This document shows positions 32,283 to 43,138 of a stretch of DNA of 64,000 bases, one piece after another (position 1 is the first letter of the stretch; the number at the start of each line of letters is the position of its first letter). The stretch is from Saccharina japonica. Lineage: Eukaryota; Sar; Phaeophyceae; Laminariales; Laminariaceae. Location of the stretch: the NCBI GenBank assembly GCA_008828725.1, contig MEHQ01000550.1, positions 124,001 to 188,000 on the forward strand, written 5' to 3'. The notes beneath the pieces were generated by a model. It was not told the DNA's origin. It saw only the letters and a program-made list of their open reading frames with translations, and did not search any database. Both the position numbers and the translations under genes were made by a program.

Positions 32283-33634
32283 CTCCGGCAAGGGCGCACA
32301 AAAAAAATTCCCCGAGACCCACACTCCCCCCCCCCCTCAGCCGGCCCTAAATGCATTTTTTTTTTGCTCAATTATACACTCGTTTCGAAGCCATATTGAC
32401 GTCGAAATGGGTACTAAACACTCATTTCGAAGCCGTATTGAGGTCAGTTGTTTAACAAGACGCGTTCTCGAAACCATACGCCTGGGCCGTACGCGTGTTG
32501 TTTGTGTGTGTTTCATGGATAAATCGTTGGGTCATATATATATGCCGTTGCAGCCTGAATATGTATAATACCACATTTCACTATGCCGCCAACAACTCTT
32601 GCGCCGGGATCCTCCCCTCTTGAATCGGGATGTTTCGGGGGCGGGCACAACCGAGACGGAGGTGTCTGTGTGCGTGTGTCCGCCCGGTTGTTCGAAAGGT
32701 GGGAGTAGTGTTGGTAAGCAACTAAATAAAGGGGTTGCTTCGATTATTGCTTACTAGGTAAAACAAGTTTATTGTTTAAGCAACTTTGAGTTGCTTATTT
32801 CGTTTGTATGGCGTTTAGTCTGTTTATACTAAAACCTACATATATAGTTACACGGAATTTCCGTATCGCCATACTAGAACCCATACGATAATGTCGACAC
32901 TACAACACATACACCTTTTGTTTGTATAGAGTTTACTAAGGGCATTTCAAAACCCATACACTTATTCTGTATGGCGTTTACTATACTATGTTAAACTCCA
33001 TATAGCTAAAATAAGCAAATAAGCACGATATTATGGTTGCTTTGATTATGCTTACAATAAGCAAGCCAAAAATACTTGCTCATTTTAGTTGCTTACCAAC
33101 ACTACTATTAATAGGTGGGAGGCGCTCGTCGTGTGTTGAGCGTCGAGCCCATTCTCGTCGCGTTTTCGACGGTTTCAAGAAACAGTCTCGCCGCGTTTTG
33201 GTTCGAACGTACCGCAGCCGGCAGCTCCTCTAGTTTCCAAAGCAGAGTCTCGTAGGTGCACTAAGCTCGAGCCACCTGTATCCCCTTACGTTATATATGG
33301 ACTTGTATGGGCTGCTATTAATATATTTGGATCAGGTTGCATCAGGCAAATGGATCAGGCAAATAAGCTTTTGTTAGCATAACTCAAAAACAGATCAAGA
33401 TGACTTGCCGCTCTAAATGATGGAATGACGCTATGCCCAGTCAAGTCAAGTATAATAGTTTCGTCCCCAGTCCCCAGTCTAAGATCAAGTCACTTGTTGT
33501 GTATGGGAATTAGTGTTGAGTCGTGGTTTATATAGAATTTAGTGAACATCACCACCCCCCCCCCAGCAGGCCCTAAATAAAAAATTGGAGTGTGGGTCTC
33601 GGGGAATTTTGTTTGTGCGCCCTTGGCTCCGGAC
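32283..33634. repeat. Pair of inverted 45-bp repeats at 32283-32326 and 33587-33634
   Basis: Both contain AAGGGCGCACAAA, then ATTCCCCGAGACCCACACTC, in opposite orientation. Each lies beside a C-run followed by a GGCCCTAAAT word. They flank the TIR element at 32708-33102 at some distance and look like another short family joined to poly-C. Confidence 0.6.
32708..33102. mobile_element. TIR element with TA at both ends
   Basis: The ends are GTGTTGGTAAGCAACTAAA and its reverse complement, with TA directly outside each end (AGTA|GTGTTGG and CCAACAC|TACT). Subterminal copies of the TAAGCAA/TTGCTTA word extend the symmetry inward (GGTTGCTTCGATTATTGCTTA near the left, its counterpart near 33035-33055). 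There is no ORF of transposase size, so this is a non-autonomous, MITE-like element, perhaps of the TA-targeting Tc1/mariner class. Confidence 0.75.
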
Positions 33635-34170
33635 AGGAAAATATGCACAATTTCTTTGGTACGATCCTTATTATGTACCACAATGTGATGGCGCTCGCTC
33701 GTGTTTCGATGTCTGACACAGACGTACTTCGTATATACTCAAGGCAATGCCAAGTGTTGCCGGAATAATAAAATAACGCCAAGTGTTGAAATGCAGTTCG
33801 CAATCTCATTTCTCAGTCTGACAGTCTCAGAAATGCACCACCAGTCGACATGTCATGTGCTATTTACTTGGTTTCATATCGTACCGTTTTTTGGCTCAAA
33901 TGGAACAACAGCATAACAGGTAGGTGTTGCAGTACCTGATTTTGGCTTTTGCCCTTTCTCAAAATACTCAGTTCTACGAGTAAGTCTGAACCCTCGCCCC
34001 ACCAGAGAGGCTTTTAGTTCTCGGATACAATTGCATGTAATAGTCTATGTGCGTATGTATTATACGTATGTATGTACCTGATACCTATAGTTTTCATTCC
34101 TCTCGGGCTTTTGTTTCTGAGCAGAGTTGTATGATTTACTGCTGCAGCAGTGCTACGGTACAGCACAGAA

Positions 34171-34193
34171 GGGTTAGGGTTAGGGTTATAGGG
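34171..34193 (+). repeat. Interstitial telomere-type repeat (GGGTTA)3
   Basis: GGGTTAGGGTTAGGGTTA lies directly upstream (14 bp) of a poly-C-linked element copy. Confidence 0.85.
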
Positions 34194-34206
34194 TCCAAAC
34201 ATCTTT

Positions 34207-34304
34207 GGTGAAAACCCGACATGCTCCGTCCCGGCATTGTAGGGATGCGAGGGTCTATGGTCATACGACTACGGCCATGTATGAAAATGAAGTACACCCC
34301 CCCC
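34207..34304 (+). mobile_element. Poly-C-linked short element, copy 7
   Basis: It runs from TTGGTGAAAACCCGACATGC through TCCCGGCATTGTAGGGATGC and ATGGTCATACGACTACGGCC to AAGTACA followed by C8. It lies next to a telomere-type tract. Confidence 0.75.
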
Positions 34305-34784
34305 TGGGGGGGGTCTTTAAAACCAAGTGATTGGGTTTTGGAATTTTTCAGAAAATAAAACTTGTTTTTTTGTGCTAAATCGTGCAGCGATCGCAGTAGT
34401 AGTGCTCCGATTGTTTTTCCATTCTAACCATTTTAGATAGTTAGGTGCCGAAAAAAAACTTTTCGGACGCCCCTGGGTGGTGTGTTATCATAATGTCAGT
34501 CACCCCTGTGAAAACATGCCTGAGACGGTATGTTTAGTTCTGGATCAATTCCGATGGGATACACCCATCACAACTACGTCGTACTACAAAACTCAAATAG
34601 TAATAATATAATAATATTTTTTTTTGCGCTTCATCACAACAGTGATAACTGGATAATACATTTTTTTCTTCTCGTACTTCTTCTACGTTTGATTCTTTGG
34701 TCTACTTCTCCGCCCGACCCCGCTTCCGTGGCTTGATGCTACGGGCCTCGTGAAACTGGCCCACCCAGCACTAGAATGGTCCAT

Positions 34785-35034
34785 TACGTTGCCTCAGCAG
34801 CAATTCAGCAAGGTGGAAGGTGATCAGCAAGATACGGCTGGTATGGAAGTTATGGTGGTTGTGATGGAAAAGGCTATGGATGATGGTGGTTGTGGTTCGG
34901 AATTCCAGCGAGAATATCGGGAGGAGAAGGGAGTGGTTTTGGTGGGGAAGCGCGCGGAGCAGCAGCAGCTGCAAGCGTCACCGCCACTGCCGCAAAGCAC
35001 GACTGATTGTGGCAACAAAACACCGAATATATAA
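34785..35034 (+). pseudogene. Gln-rich coding-like repeat, copy 1
   Basis: The frame reads LPQQQFSKVEGDQQDTAG, then MEKAMDDGGCGSEFQREYRE, EEKGVVLVGKRAEQQQ, to a stop. A related sequence is on the opposite strand at 41995-42215. Shared residues at the protein level suggest a once-coding dispersed sequence. Family not recognised. Confidence 0.5.
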
Positions 35035-35124
35035 AATGTATCTCTATCAAATCTACCATGTACAATAGCTCATTATATCAGAACACTCAACACCTGCTGT
35101 ACTATAATAGTAGCAGTAGACCAT

Positions 35125-35322
35125 GGATGTAAGATCTGGTACGTGTAGCCTGCCTGATAAGCAGTATGTCCATGTATACTACGGATGTATGCCTTTGAAA
35201 AAGCAGCATGTTCATATGATATATACTACTGTACGGATGTATGATTTAAAAAAAAAATGCATCCGTAGTATACATGAACATACTGCTTATCAGGCAGACC
35301 GCAAGTACTAGATCTTACATCC
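35125..35322. mobile_element. Fold-back (MITE-like) element with about 64-bp arms
   Basis: The left arm (35125-35192) and the reverse complement of the right arm (35259-35322) agree over nearly their whole length (GGATGTAAGATCT…GCCTGCCTGATAAGCAGTATG…TATACTACGGATG). The loop is 66 bp and AT-rich. No target duplication is obvious. A truncated relative of the right end lies at 42610-42655. Confidence 0.8.
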
Positions 35323-36179
35323 CCTCTGCTTTCATGCCTGCCTCGATATCAGTGCCTAATGTATGAGAGTTGGAATAGTTAGGTAATAACCCTTACCACG
35401 TGTGACAACAGAGTGTAGTCAGGACTGACTACAAGTAAGTATAGAATCAGGCAAAAACATTTTTTTTTTACCGCCTACTCTACCGTTATACCGAAACCGA
35501 TATTCAAACTCCATGATGGTCGTAAATACACATCTACTATACCCTCGGGTAGATTACAGGTTATCAGAGCTCCCCCAAGTATCCTTCAGTTCGCCTCCAA
35601 CCAATCCACTAAGCAATTCACTCAATCAATCCATACTCAATCGAAACTAAAATCAAATACCGGATGCAATACCAGTAGTACATGCTCCTACATCGGCAAT
35701 GTCATGCAATACCAACAACAATACCGGGTATCATGCACTATCAAACCCCCTTCCCTGCCCTCCGTGCCCCCCCCCGCTCCTCCTCCCAGCCGCGGCTACA
35801 GTAGCTCCTGAATTATCTTTGCAGCGCGACTCGGGTCGGACCACCTGAAGGGGGGGGGAATTAGCAGATGTCGTTCCATAGAGGATTGACTCGGACAAAG
35901 CGAGGGCATCTAAAGGACCGATTAGGCTGATCTAGGAAGAGATATTATGCTTCCAGTTCAGTCGCTTATGTCGAAACTGAAATGGTTGTGTTTTCATATC
36001 AATACCAGAAACTACATACATTATTCGGCAACCTACTCGTACTCTTTGTTACTTTATCATATCACAAGTGGTACCCCGAACCATGCCAGGGCGGGGTCGG
36101 TATAATAGCGGACATAAACAAAAATACAAAGTAGGAACTGGGTCACGATCCACACACGCAGTCAAACACGTATCAACCG

Positions 36180-36352
36180 ACCCAGCGACACCCACCCACG
36201 CACACCCACCCACCCACCCACTCTCACGTACTTACCGACATCCACTCACTCACACCCAACCACCCAACCACCGACCCACCCACCCAACGACGTACGTACG
36301 CACCAACCGATCGACACACACACGCACCAACCGATCCACCCACCCACAATAA
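36180..36352 (+). repeat. ACCC/CACC-rich low-complexity tract
   Basis: Imperfect CCCACCCA units occur with two ACGTACGTACG/ACCAACCGATC stretches. No coding or regulatory role could be supported. Confidence 0.8.
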
Positions 36353-36431
36353 CAACTACAACAACAGCAGAGTGAAATCAGTATACAGCAGCACCAGTAC
36401 GTACAGCAATAATAGTAGTAGTCCTTATATA

Positions 36432-37001
36432 CCGTAATCATGCGAGTCATCGCATCCATCGGGGGTTTGGCACCCATCGGGGTTATGGCACCAGGGTGCG
36501 ATAAAAAACACAAGAAAAAACATTTTATTGCATTTTCGCACCCCCATCGGGGTTATCGCACCGGGGTGCGATAACCCCGACATAAATCCAAGATTGAGTG
36601 CTGCCACAACGGGCCGTATGTATGTTCCCTTGAAGTTACGTTCGGTGAAAGATCAACCACTCACGTATCATTATTGCACTGACTGACGCAGTTCACGCGT
36701 TCAAATACGACACGTCAATCGTTTTATATGCTGTTCACCCAACACACATAGGGTACCTCATATATGCAGCACCATTGCCCCAAGTATGGACCGGTGTATT
36801 GCGATTCAGCATTGCACCCATCGGGGTTATCGCACCGGGGGTGCGTAAATACCAAGAACGGCATGATTTAATTGTGTTTGCGCACCCCCATCGGGGTTTT
36901 GGCACCCATCGGGGTTATCGCGCCGGGGTGCGATACAAAACACAAGAAATAAACATTTAAAAACGCGTTCGCACCCGGTGCGATGACTCGCATGATTACG
37001 G
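36432..37001. mobile_element. TIR element with perfect 23-bp ends, TA-flanked, internally repetitive
   Basis: The left end (36432-36454, CCGTAATCATGCGAGTCATC…) and the right end (36979-37001) are perfect reverse complements over 23 bp. TA stands directly outside both (ATATA|CCG and CGG|TAAC). Inside are several copies of CACCCATCGGGGTTATCGC joined to a hairpin with arms ATCGCACC/GGTGCGAT. No transposase-size ORF is present. It is interpreted as a non-autonomous DNA element. Confidence 0.8.
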
Positions 37002-37712
37002 TAACCCATCTACAGCAGCAATAGCAACACCAGCAGTCCAGAAAGTAGCAGCACGTACTCGCACGTACGTACAGCGGGCACAAACAAAACGCCGGCATGG
37101 ATGCGCAGCCCTTGTACGTACAGCAGTGGCTCTTTTGTTTTTTTTGGTCGATTTTTTTACGTCCGGGCTTTTTTATCTTGAAATTAGTGCAAAAACCTCT
37201 AACTCGCGAAGTTTTGGGCCGATTTCGATTCTGACCGAAGTTCTGGAGATCCATATTTTCACATCTTGGGGACTCTTTGAAAACAAATATATTGATTTTA
37301 GTATGGCAAAAAAGTTACTTGATTTTAGTATGGATAATTTGTATCTTGAAATCAGTGTGGATAGTGTGGATATTTGACTTGATCTTAGTGTGTGTGTTAG
37401 ACCCCGGGCCGCGAAGCCCTCCGAATACACTGTGAACCCCTCCCCTCCCGCGGATCCGCCCCGTTCCAGGGGACGGAGCGAGGCGTCCCCGGGAGGCCGC
37501 CTTCCCCCAATCCCCGCTCGCGGAGTTCGGCACCGGCGGGGCCCGTTCTGTCGCCGGGGTTACCGAGGGCTGACGCGTGGGGCGGCCGAGGCGGTGGTGC
37601 GGTGCCGATCGGGGTCGGGTGGCGCACGGTAGGGCCGGTCTCCCGCGGGGTATACTGAAACCGGCATAGTCCTGAAGATCCGAAACGTATTATATCATTA
37701 GCGAGGGTCAAC

Positions 37713-38070
37713 ATGCGGGCTGGCAGCGCTGATCGAGACGGATCAGCTGCCCCCACTTCTGAGGCGCGAAAGAGCAACCACTACGCTCGTGCAGGACAGG
37801 TGTCCTTCGACGAACGCAACCATAAACTTGTCACCCTTGCGGTGGAAAGCTTTGGACGCCTCGGGAAGGAAGGTAGCGAGTTCATCGACCAGCTGGCGGC
37901 GAGCATTGTCGGAGGAACGGACGGGGGGTCCTTATCAAGAAAAGGGGTCTGTAAGGAGCACCTTTTCCAGGTCACATCGGTGACCACCCAGGTCGCGATC
38001 TCACGCCGGGTGCACCGATACAAGCTCGCCCTGCGAGACCGGCAGGCCGTCAGGGGGATAAGGGAGGAGG
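37713..38070 (+). pseudogene. Retrotransposon protein C-terminal fragment, copy 1
   Basis: The frame reads GSADRDGSAAPTSEARK, then VSFDERNHKLVTLAVESFGR, FIDQLAASIVGG, TTQVAISRRVHRYKLALRDR. It parallels the copy at 38630-39053 residue by residue. The pattern (VESFG+LG.EG, then RKGV.KE, then isoleucine-rich RR) matches, from memory, the region after the reverse transcriptase in a family of algal retrotransposons. No catalytic part is here. Confidence 0.6.
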
Positions 38071-38335
38071 AGGGAGGATTACTTCCCATGGCGTGGGGGT
38101 GGAATGTAGGTGCGGAGTAGGAAGCACGGCAAACAGATATACAGCAGGTACAATAATTGGGTAAAGGGTGCGTATTCTATTGAGTACACGCAGAGGAGGA
38201 GAAGTGGTTGAATGAGATTGGTGGTATTCGACGAATTGTGTCAGCTTTTTCATTCTGAATGAACAATGCCCTGCACACATTGTCGGAAGGCAAATCATAT
38301 AATAATATCAGATCAAATCAGAAAAAAACAAAAAA

Positions 38336-38426
38336 CAAGTTTCATCCGTTTTTCTTCCCTGCGTTCTACTTATACTGCAATATATAGAAGTATACACCAC
38401 ACAGGGAAGAAAACGGATGAAACTTG
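38336..38426. repeat. Hairpin with 25-bp arms
   Basis: CAAGTTTCATCCGTTTTTCT… (38336-38361) pairs with 38402-38426 with a single extra T. The loop is 40 bp and AT-rich. It is a candidate small MITE or a structured RNA precursor, and nothing shows transcription. Confidence 0.7.
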
Positions 38427-38629
38427 GCCTTTCATGCGTCCTGCATGCACTAATTATGCATTGTTCATACAATAATAACGCTCACAAAATAACTCTGACC
38501 AATATGACCTTAGATACGTTGCATACGCTGGTATCAGGGTCCCGTTAAACACAGACATTTCCATAGTCCACAATGATTGCTCTACGTAGTTCCGCAACAA
38601 CAATAGTCAGGAGAGGAGGTCTCCCGGAC

Positions 38630-39053
38630 GCTACAAACAGGGAGTACAGGGAGAAGTCCATCCTACTGGACGTCATCCATGCTGACCCTCAAGCGCAGGT
38701 ACACCTGCGAGGAGGCAGTGCTGATCACGATGGATCAGCTGCCTCTACTTCCGAGGCGCGCAAGTGCCAACACTACGCTCGTCCGGGACATGTGTCCTTC
38801 GACGAACGGAGTCACAAACTTGCCACTTTAGCGGTGGAAAGCTTTGGGCGTCTCGGGGTAGAGGGCATCAACTTCATCGACCAGCTGGCAGCTAGTGTCG
38901 TGGGGGGGAGGGACGATGGGTCGTTGGCTAGGAAAGGGGTGGTGAAGGAACGCCTGCTGCAAATCGTCTCGGTGACCACACAGGTCGCCATTTCGAGGAG
39001 GGTGTCGCGCTTCAAACTCCAACTGAGGGACCGCCAGGAAGCCAGAAGGAGCA
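38630..39053 (+). pseudogene. Retrotransposon protein C-terminal fragment, copy 2, split by an insertion
   Basis: The frame contains LLDVIHADPQAQVHLRGGSA, then VSFDERSHKLATLAVESFGR, IVSVTTQVAISRRVSRFKL. It stops being homologous at 39053 in a G-run. The expected continuation, matching the end of copy 1 (ATGGCGTGGGG.TGGA), is found after 39604. The fragment is thus interrupted by a 522-bp insert. An upstream ATG is at 38573. Confidence 0.65.
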
Positions 39054-39064
39054 GGGGGGGGGGG

Positions 39065-39586
39065 TGTACTCATGTCGTGCACGGCCGTAGTCTTATGGCC
39101 ATATACCCTCGCATTCCTACAATGCCGGGACGGAGCACGTTGGGTTTTCACCAACCAGGCAGACATTGCTTGCACCAAGCGCGAAGCGCCGTGAGGTATT
39201 GGGCGAGTCGCAAAGAGGGTGAGCTGCATCCTGCTAAGAACCGCCTCTGAGGCGGACTTGCATATGGACGATAGCCTCCAATCAATTAATTTGATTTCTG
39301 GTGTGGTCACTTCCAGAGACGTCAATGGGTATTAGTATGTATCTGCCTCTGGGTGCCTTACCATATTCACACTACGTGATACGATCATTCCCCCTGTGCG
39401 GAGTTGAGGTTCCCGACCCCGCACAAATGATCTACTCGACCGCCAGCCTTGGGTAACCGCAAAAAAAACAAGGAAAAAAAACGGTACCCTGGTTCATGCC
39501 TGGTTGTCTAGCTCGCGCAGTGAGAGGCATGTTTTACAGCGTCGTCGCCAGGCGACGCCAACCCAACCCATAAATATATGGGGGGG
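39065..39586 (-). mobile_element. Poly-C-linked element, longest copy, with target duplication
   Basis: The insert is flanked by GAAGGAGCA+G11 on the left (39045-39064) and GAAGGAGCA+G10 on the right (39587-39604). It splits a retrotransposon ORF whose two sides can be aligned to an uninterrupted copy, so the boundaries are well set. On the minus strand it starts near CCATATATTTATGGGTTGGG and ends GACATGAGTACA just before the C-run. It has no TIR and no ORF of useful length. The 3' ~155 bp is the part seen in the other copies. Confidence 0.8.
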
Positions 39587-40120
39587 AAGGAGCAGGGGGG
39601 GGGGTAACAGACCCACACCGATGGCGTGGGGATGGAGCTTGGATGCGGCTTAGGACTTCAGAATATAACGTAAATAAGGCATATTGAGAAGAAGGAGGGA
39701 GCAAGGACAACAAATGGAGTATTGTGGATAAAGCTTAGCGGGAAGTAGACATAGAAGGAAGTTAGACTTTGCGCATAGGTTTCCTTTGTTTCCGTCGTTT
39801 TCTATTCGGGAATGTTATGAGTGATCAACGTTGAAGCTTATGCTGCACATTGTCGGATGACAAATAAATATGATAATAATACATACCAGGTATTACCAAG
39901 TGGACAAAAACAAATATAACATAATACCTGTTTCGGGTTATTGTTACGCTCGTCGTGAGACACAGGCAACTGCTGTACAGTTAGTTGTGGTTTGTATATA
40001 TGGCATAATAGCACAAACAAATGGGATTTGTCCGTAATCTACGGCTCGTAATATATGTATATATATGGAGTTATAGGTGAATAGTATACCTCTACGTACC
40101 ACATATTATTATAACATGTA

Positions 40121-40829
40121 CGAGCTGGTCCGGCCGAGAGGATTATGGTGTATTGGCCAGCTTTTTCCCAACGCAATTTTTCGAGTTTCGACCTGAAAAT
40201 TTGTACGGAGCTCCCTAAGAGTACAACCGAACGATTCAAAGAGGGTCAAGTTTGTTTTTTTTCGATGGCGGGATTTTATGGTCGTTTGAACAAAATTCCG
40301 GATCACGTTTTCGCCAATAAGTGAGGAAAAAAAACAAAATCAACCTTGACCCTCTTTGAAGCTGTAGACAACAACGATGCAAATCACGTGTTGAAACAAA
40401 AATGGAAAAAATCGATAATTTGGGTTGGGAAATCCAGATTTCGTGTCAAACATCATAACATCTTAAGTTTGTATTGTAAACACTAAACACGTCATATCTC
40501 CTGATATACAACGAATTAGGGGATGGCGAGGATATCGATCGTCTTGTCATGCCTCGAGGCATCTTCACACCAAGAAGCAGCCTCATCCGCTGTCCGCCTG
40601 TTTCGGACTTTCGTACCGAATTTAGTATCGAGACACCCCCCCCGTAAGTGTCGGGATTTGCTCGACATGATGTTTCTCGACGAAAACAACTCGGATTCGA
40701 AAAATTCTAACGTCTGCGTATGCGCTCCAGGCCTGGGAACACTGCTGTAAAATTTGAAGTCCTAGTGTTTCCAAACGATTGCAAAAATGCCGATATAACG
40801 ATTATCGTTTTTACGGCTGGACCAGCTCG
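40121..40829. mobile_element. TA-flanked TIR family, copy 1
   Basis: Ends are CGAGCTGGTCCGGCCG and CGGCTGGACCAGCTCG, with TA outside each. The interior is AT-rich and includes a hairpin (40235-40262 with 40327-40360, GAGGGTCAAG/CTTGACCCTC). It is related to 57620-58335 in ends, length and interior (ATTGGCCA…CAATTTTTCGA.TTT). No transposase ORF. Confidence 0.8.
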
Positions 40830-41994
40830 TACGAGCATGCCATCCTACAGGTTGTGCCGTCAACACAAACCCAGATTATGATCATAGCCTCGTCTTAATG
40901 GGCCAAAAACAAGACGACTAAAAACCCAATAATCAAGACCCGAACAAAACCATCTACATCCTTTTTCACTACGTACTCGTACGTAGTCTGTGGTCACGTC
41001 GCTTGCAGGTCGATCGACTGCATGGCTATAACGCTATACCTGGTACCAAGTAACTATGAACCACATACATAAACGTATAAAAAAAAACAACAATGAGCGC
41101 TGTGTCTTAAACAACAAAACAAATCACCGATTCGCAACCAATGAACTTGCAGTTGTATAATTACCGTGTTACAGTAGTAGTACAGTAGTTAGTATAAGCT
41201 TCGAAGAGACCAAGCATGAACAAATTATACCGATATAACAGACCCACCAAAGCGAATATTCGTCCTAAACAAATACCAGATATATATGTTTATATTGTTC
41301 CAGCGTAACAGCAGTGCTCGTACGAGGTAGCGCGAGTCGACTGGACTATTAAAATACAAGGGGTTTAGGACGCGGGTGGAACAGCGAGGGCGGTAGAAAG
41401 CGTGCCTGACTGTCATTGCCCACCCTGAACTCCAATCTCAAACCGGGATCCAACATGCACCACAACATATGATCAAGTATATAAAACTGCAACGTAAAAA
41501 CTCGCTGACAAATAAATATCTGGTACGAGTAATAGCTGTACGTTCAATCTCACTATTACTGTAATTTAAGCCTCAAAAACCAAAACCAACCAACGTAAAA
41601 TATGCGAACTGCAACAAAACACGTGCCTTTTGCGAGCAAGAGGCTGTGCCCAGTAGACGACGAGTGATCTTGAATCTCTCGCGCTACCTCTCGCGCCTGG
41701 GCTTGGTCAGGCGACGACCGGGCGGCTCCTCCCCCCAGCTCACGAAGGTGCTGAGCGTCACCCCCGTTCCAACCCCTCGTCTCTCACATTCTTGCTTCCT
41801 CTCCCCTTCCTCCTCGTGGTGCTCTGCTCCATCTTCCCAAACACCAAACCGCATCAGCCCCCCAAAAACCGATCGTGCGATCAGAGCTCCTACTGTAGTT
41901 GAACTCACAAACCCTGCCACGATGGCGGCGGCTACGGTAACGGCGGGACCATGCCCGGAAGCTGTTGCTGCTGATGTGATAGCGGCATCGCCGG

Positions 41995-42215
41995 CGCTTT
42001 CTGCTGCTGCACTGACGACGGCAGTGGCGGTGACGCTTGCTGCTGCTACTCCGCGCGCTTCTCCACCAAAACCACTCCCTTCTCCTCCTGATATTGTCGC
42101 TAATTTTCCGAACCACAACCACCATCATCCACAGCCTTCTCCACCACAACCACAATAACTTTCTTACCAGCCGTCTCTTGCTGACCACCTTCCACCTTGT
42201 TGAATTGCTGCCGAG
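41995..42215 (-). pseudogene. Gln-rich coding-like repeat, copy 2
   Basis: On the minus strand the frame reads LPRQQFNKVEGGQQETAG, then EKAVDDGGCGSEN. A TAG follows, after which the same frame continues (RQYQEEKGVVLVEKRAE). It is the counterpart of 34785-35034. Flanking Ala/Gln/Pro-rich frames on both strands (41646-42870) are low-complexity and not called as genes. Confidence 0.5.
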
Positions 42216-42609
42216 GCAACGGCGGCGGCAGCGGCGACTCTGAGGACACTCGGTCAAGCCACAAATGTGGCTCATGTTCCGTTGAGGGAGACTGCGACGA
42301 CGGAGGCGGTGTTTGCTGCGGCGGTGGCGAAGCCTGCAGCTGCCGCTCACATTGCACCACCTGCTCTTTCAGACCCGTTTCTTTACCGCAGGGCGGCAAC
42401 CAAGGCGGCGACATTTTCGCTTGCGCTGGTTCAGATGGAGGCGGTCGCGGCTGCTGCTGTTGTCGATGCTGCTGCTGGTAATATAATACTGATGCTGCCG
42501 AACGTAGTGCTGCTGCTGCTGCTGATGATGTCGATGCCAATCCTGATAGCATCGCCGCTGCTCATAGGTGTGCTGCTGCTCCTGCTGCCCCCGTCGAGTT
42601 TGCTGCTGA

Positions 42610-42655
42610 CAACCAGGCAGACTGCAAGTACTACAGTAGTAGTAGATCTTACATC
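42610..42655 (-). mobile_element. Truncated end of the fold-back element
   Basis: CAGGCAGACTGCAAGTACT…AGATCTTACATCC matches the right arm of 35125-35322 with a small CAGTAGTAGT insertion. Confidence 0.6.
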
Positions 42656-43138
42656 CGTGTGGCTTGCAAAACAGATAAATACTGCTGTTGTTTCTTCGGC
42701 GGCATTATTTGTGTTTTCGCGATTGACACACGCTACGTACACACTGTCGGATGGCAAACATGTACATTGTAACAGCAGTAGTTCATCACAGAGGCCACAC
42801 CACCACACGATAGGCTGGTGCGTGAATACTTTTGGATCGGAGTTTGCGTTGAACGTAATTAATACCTCGTGATATGTACTACGTAAAGTGGTGACAACAA
42901 CAACAAAATCTTCGATCTCACACCTGTGTTGTTTTTAATCTTCGTAACAATGTATCCAACATATTAATTAGGCTGACTCTCAAGCCGACTCTTAATGCAA
43001 TATTATTTTTCTTATTGGCAATGGAAGGAAGTCAGATTTTCCACCGGCAAAACATCCCAACACATCGTTATTGGACGTGCTATCTTATGGTGATTTTGGT
43101 TTTATTTCATGGGGGAATTAGGAAGAACAAAACATAAC

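Noticed and set aside
41646-42872. Several Ala/Pro/Ser-rich ORFs on both strands
   Set aside because: Low-complexity CTG/GCC-type repeats open all frames. Only the Gln-rich segment shared with 34785 was kept.
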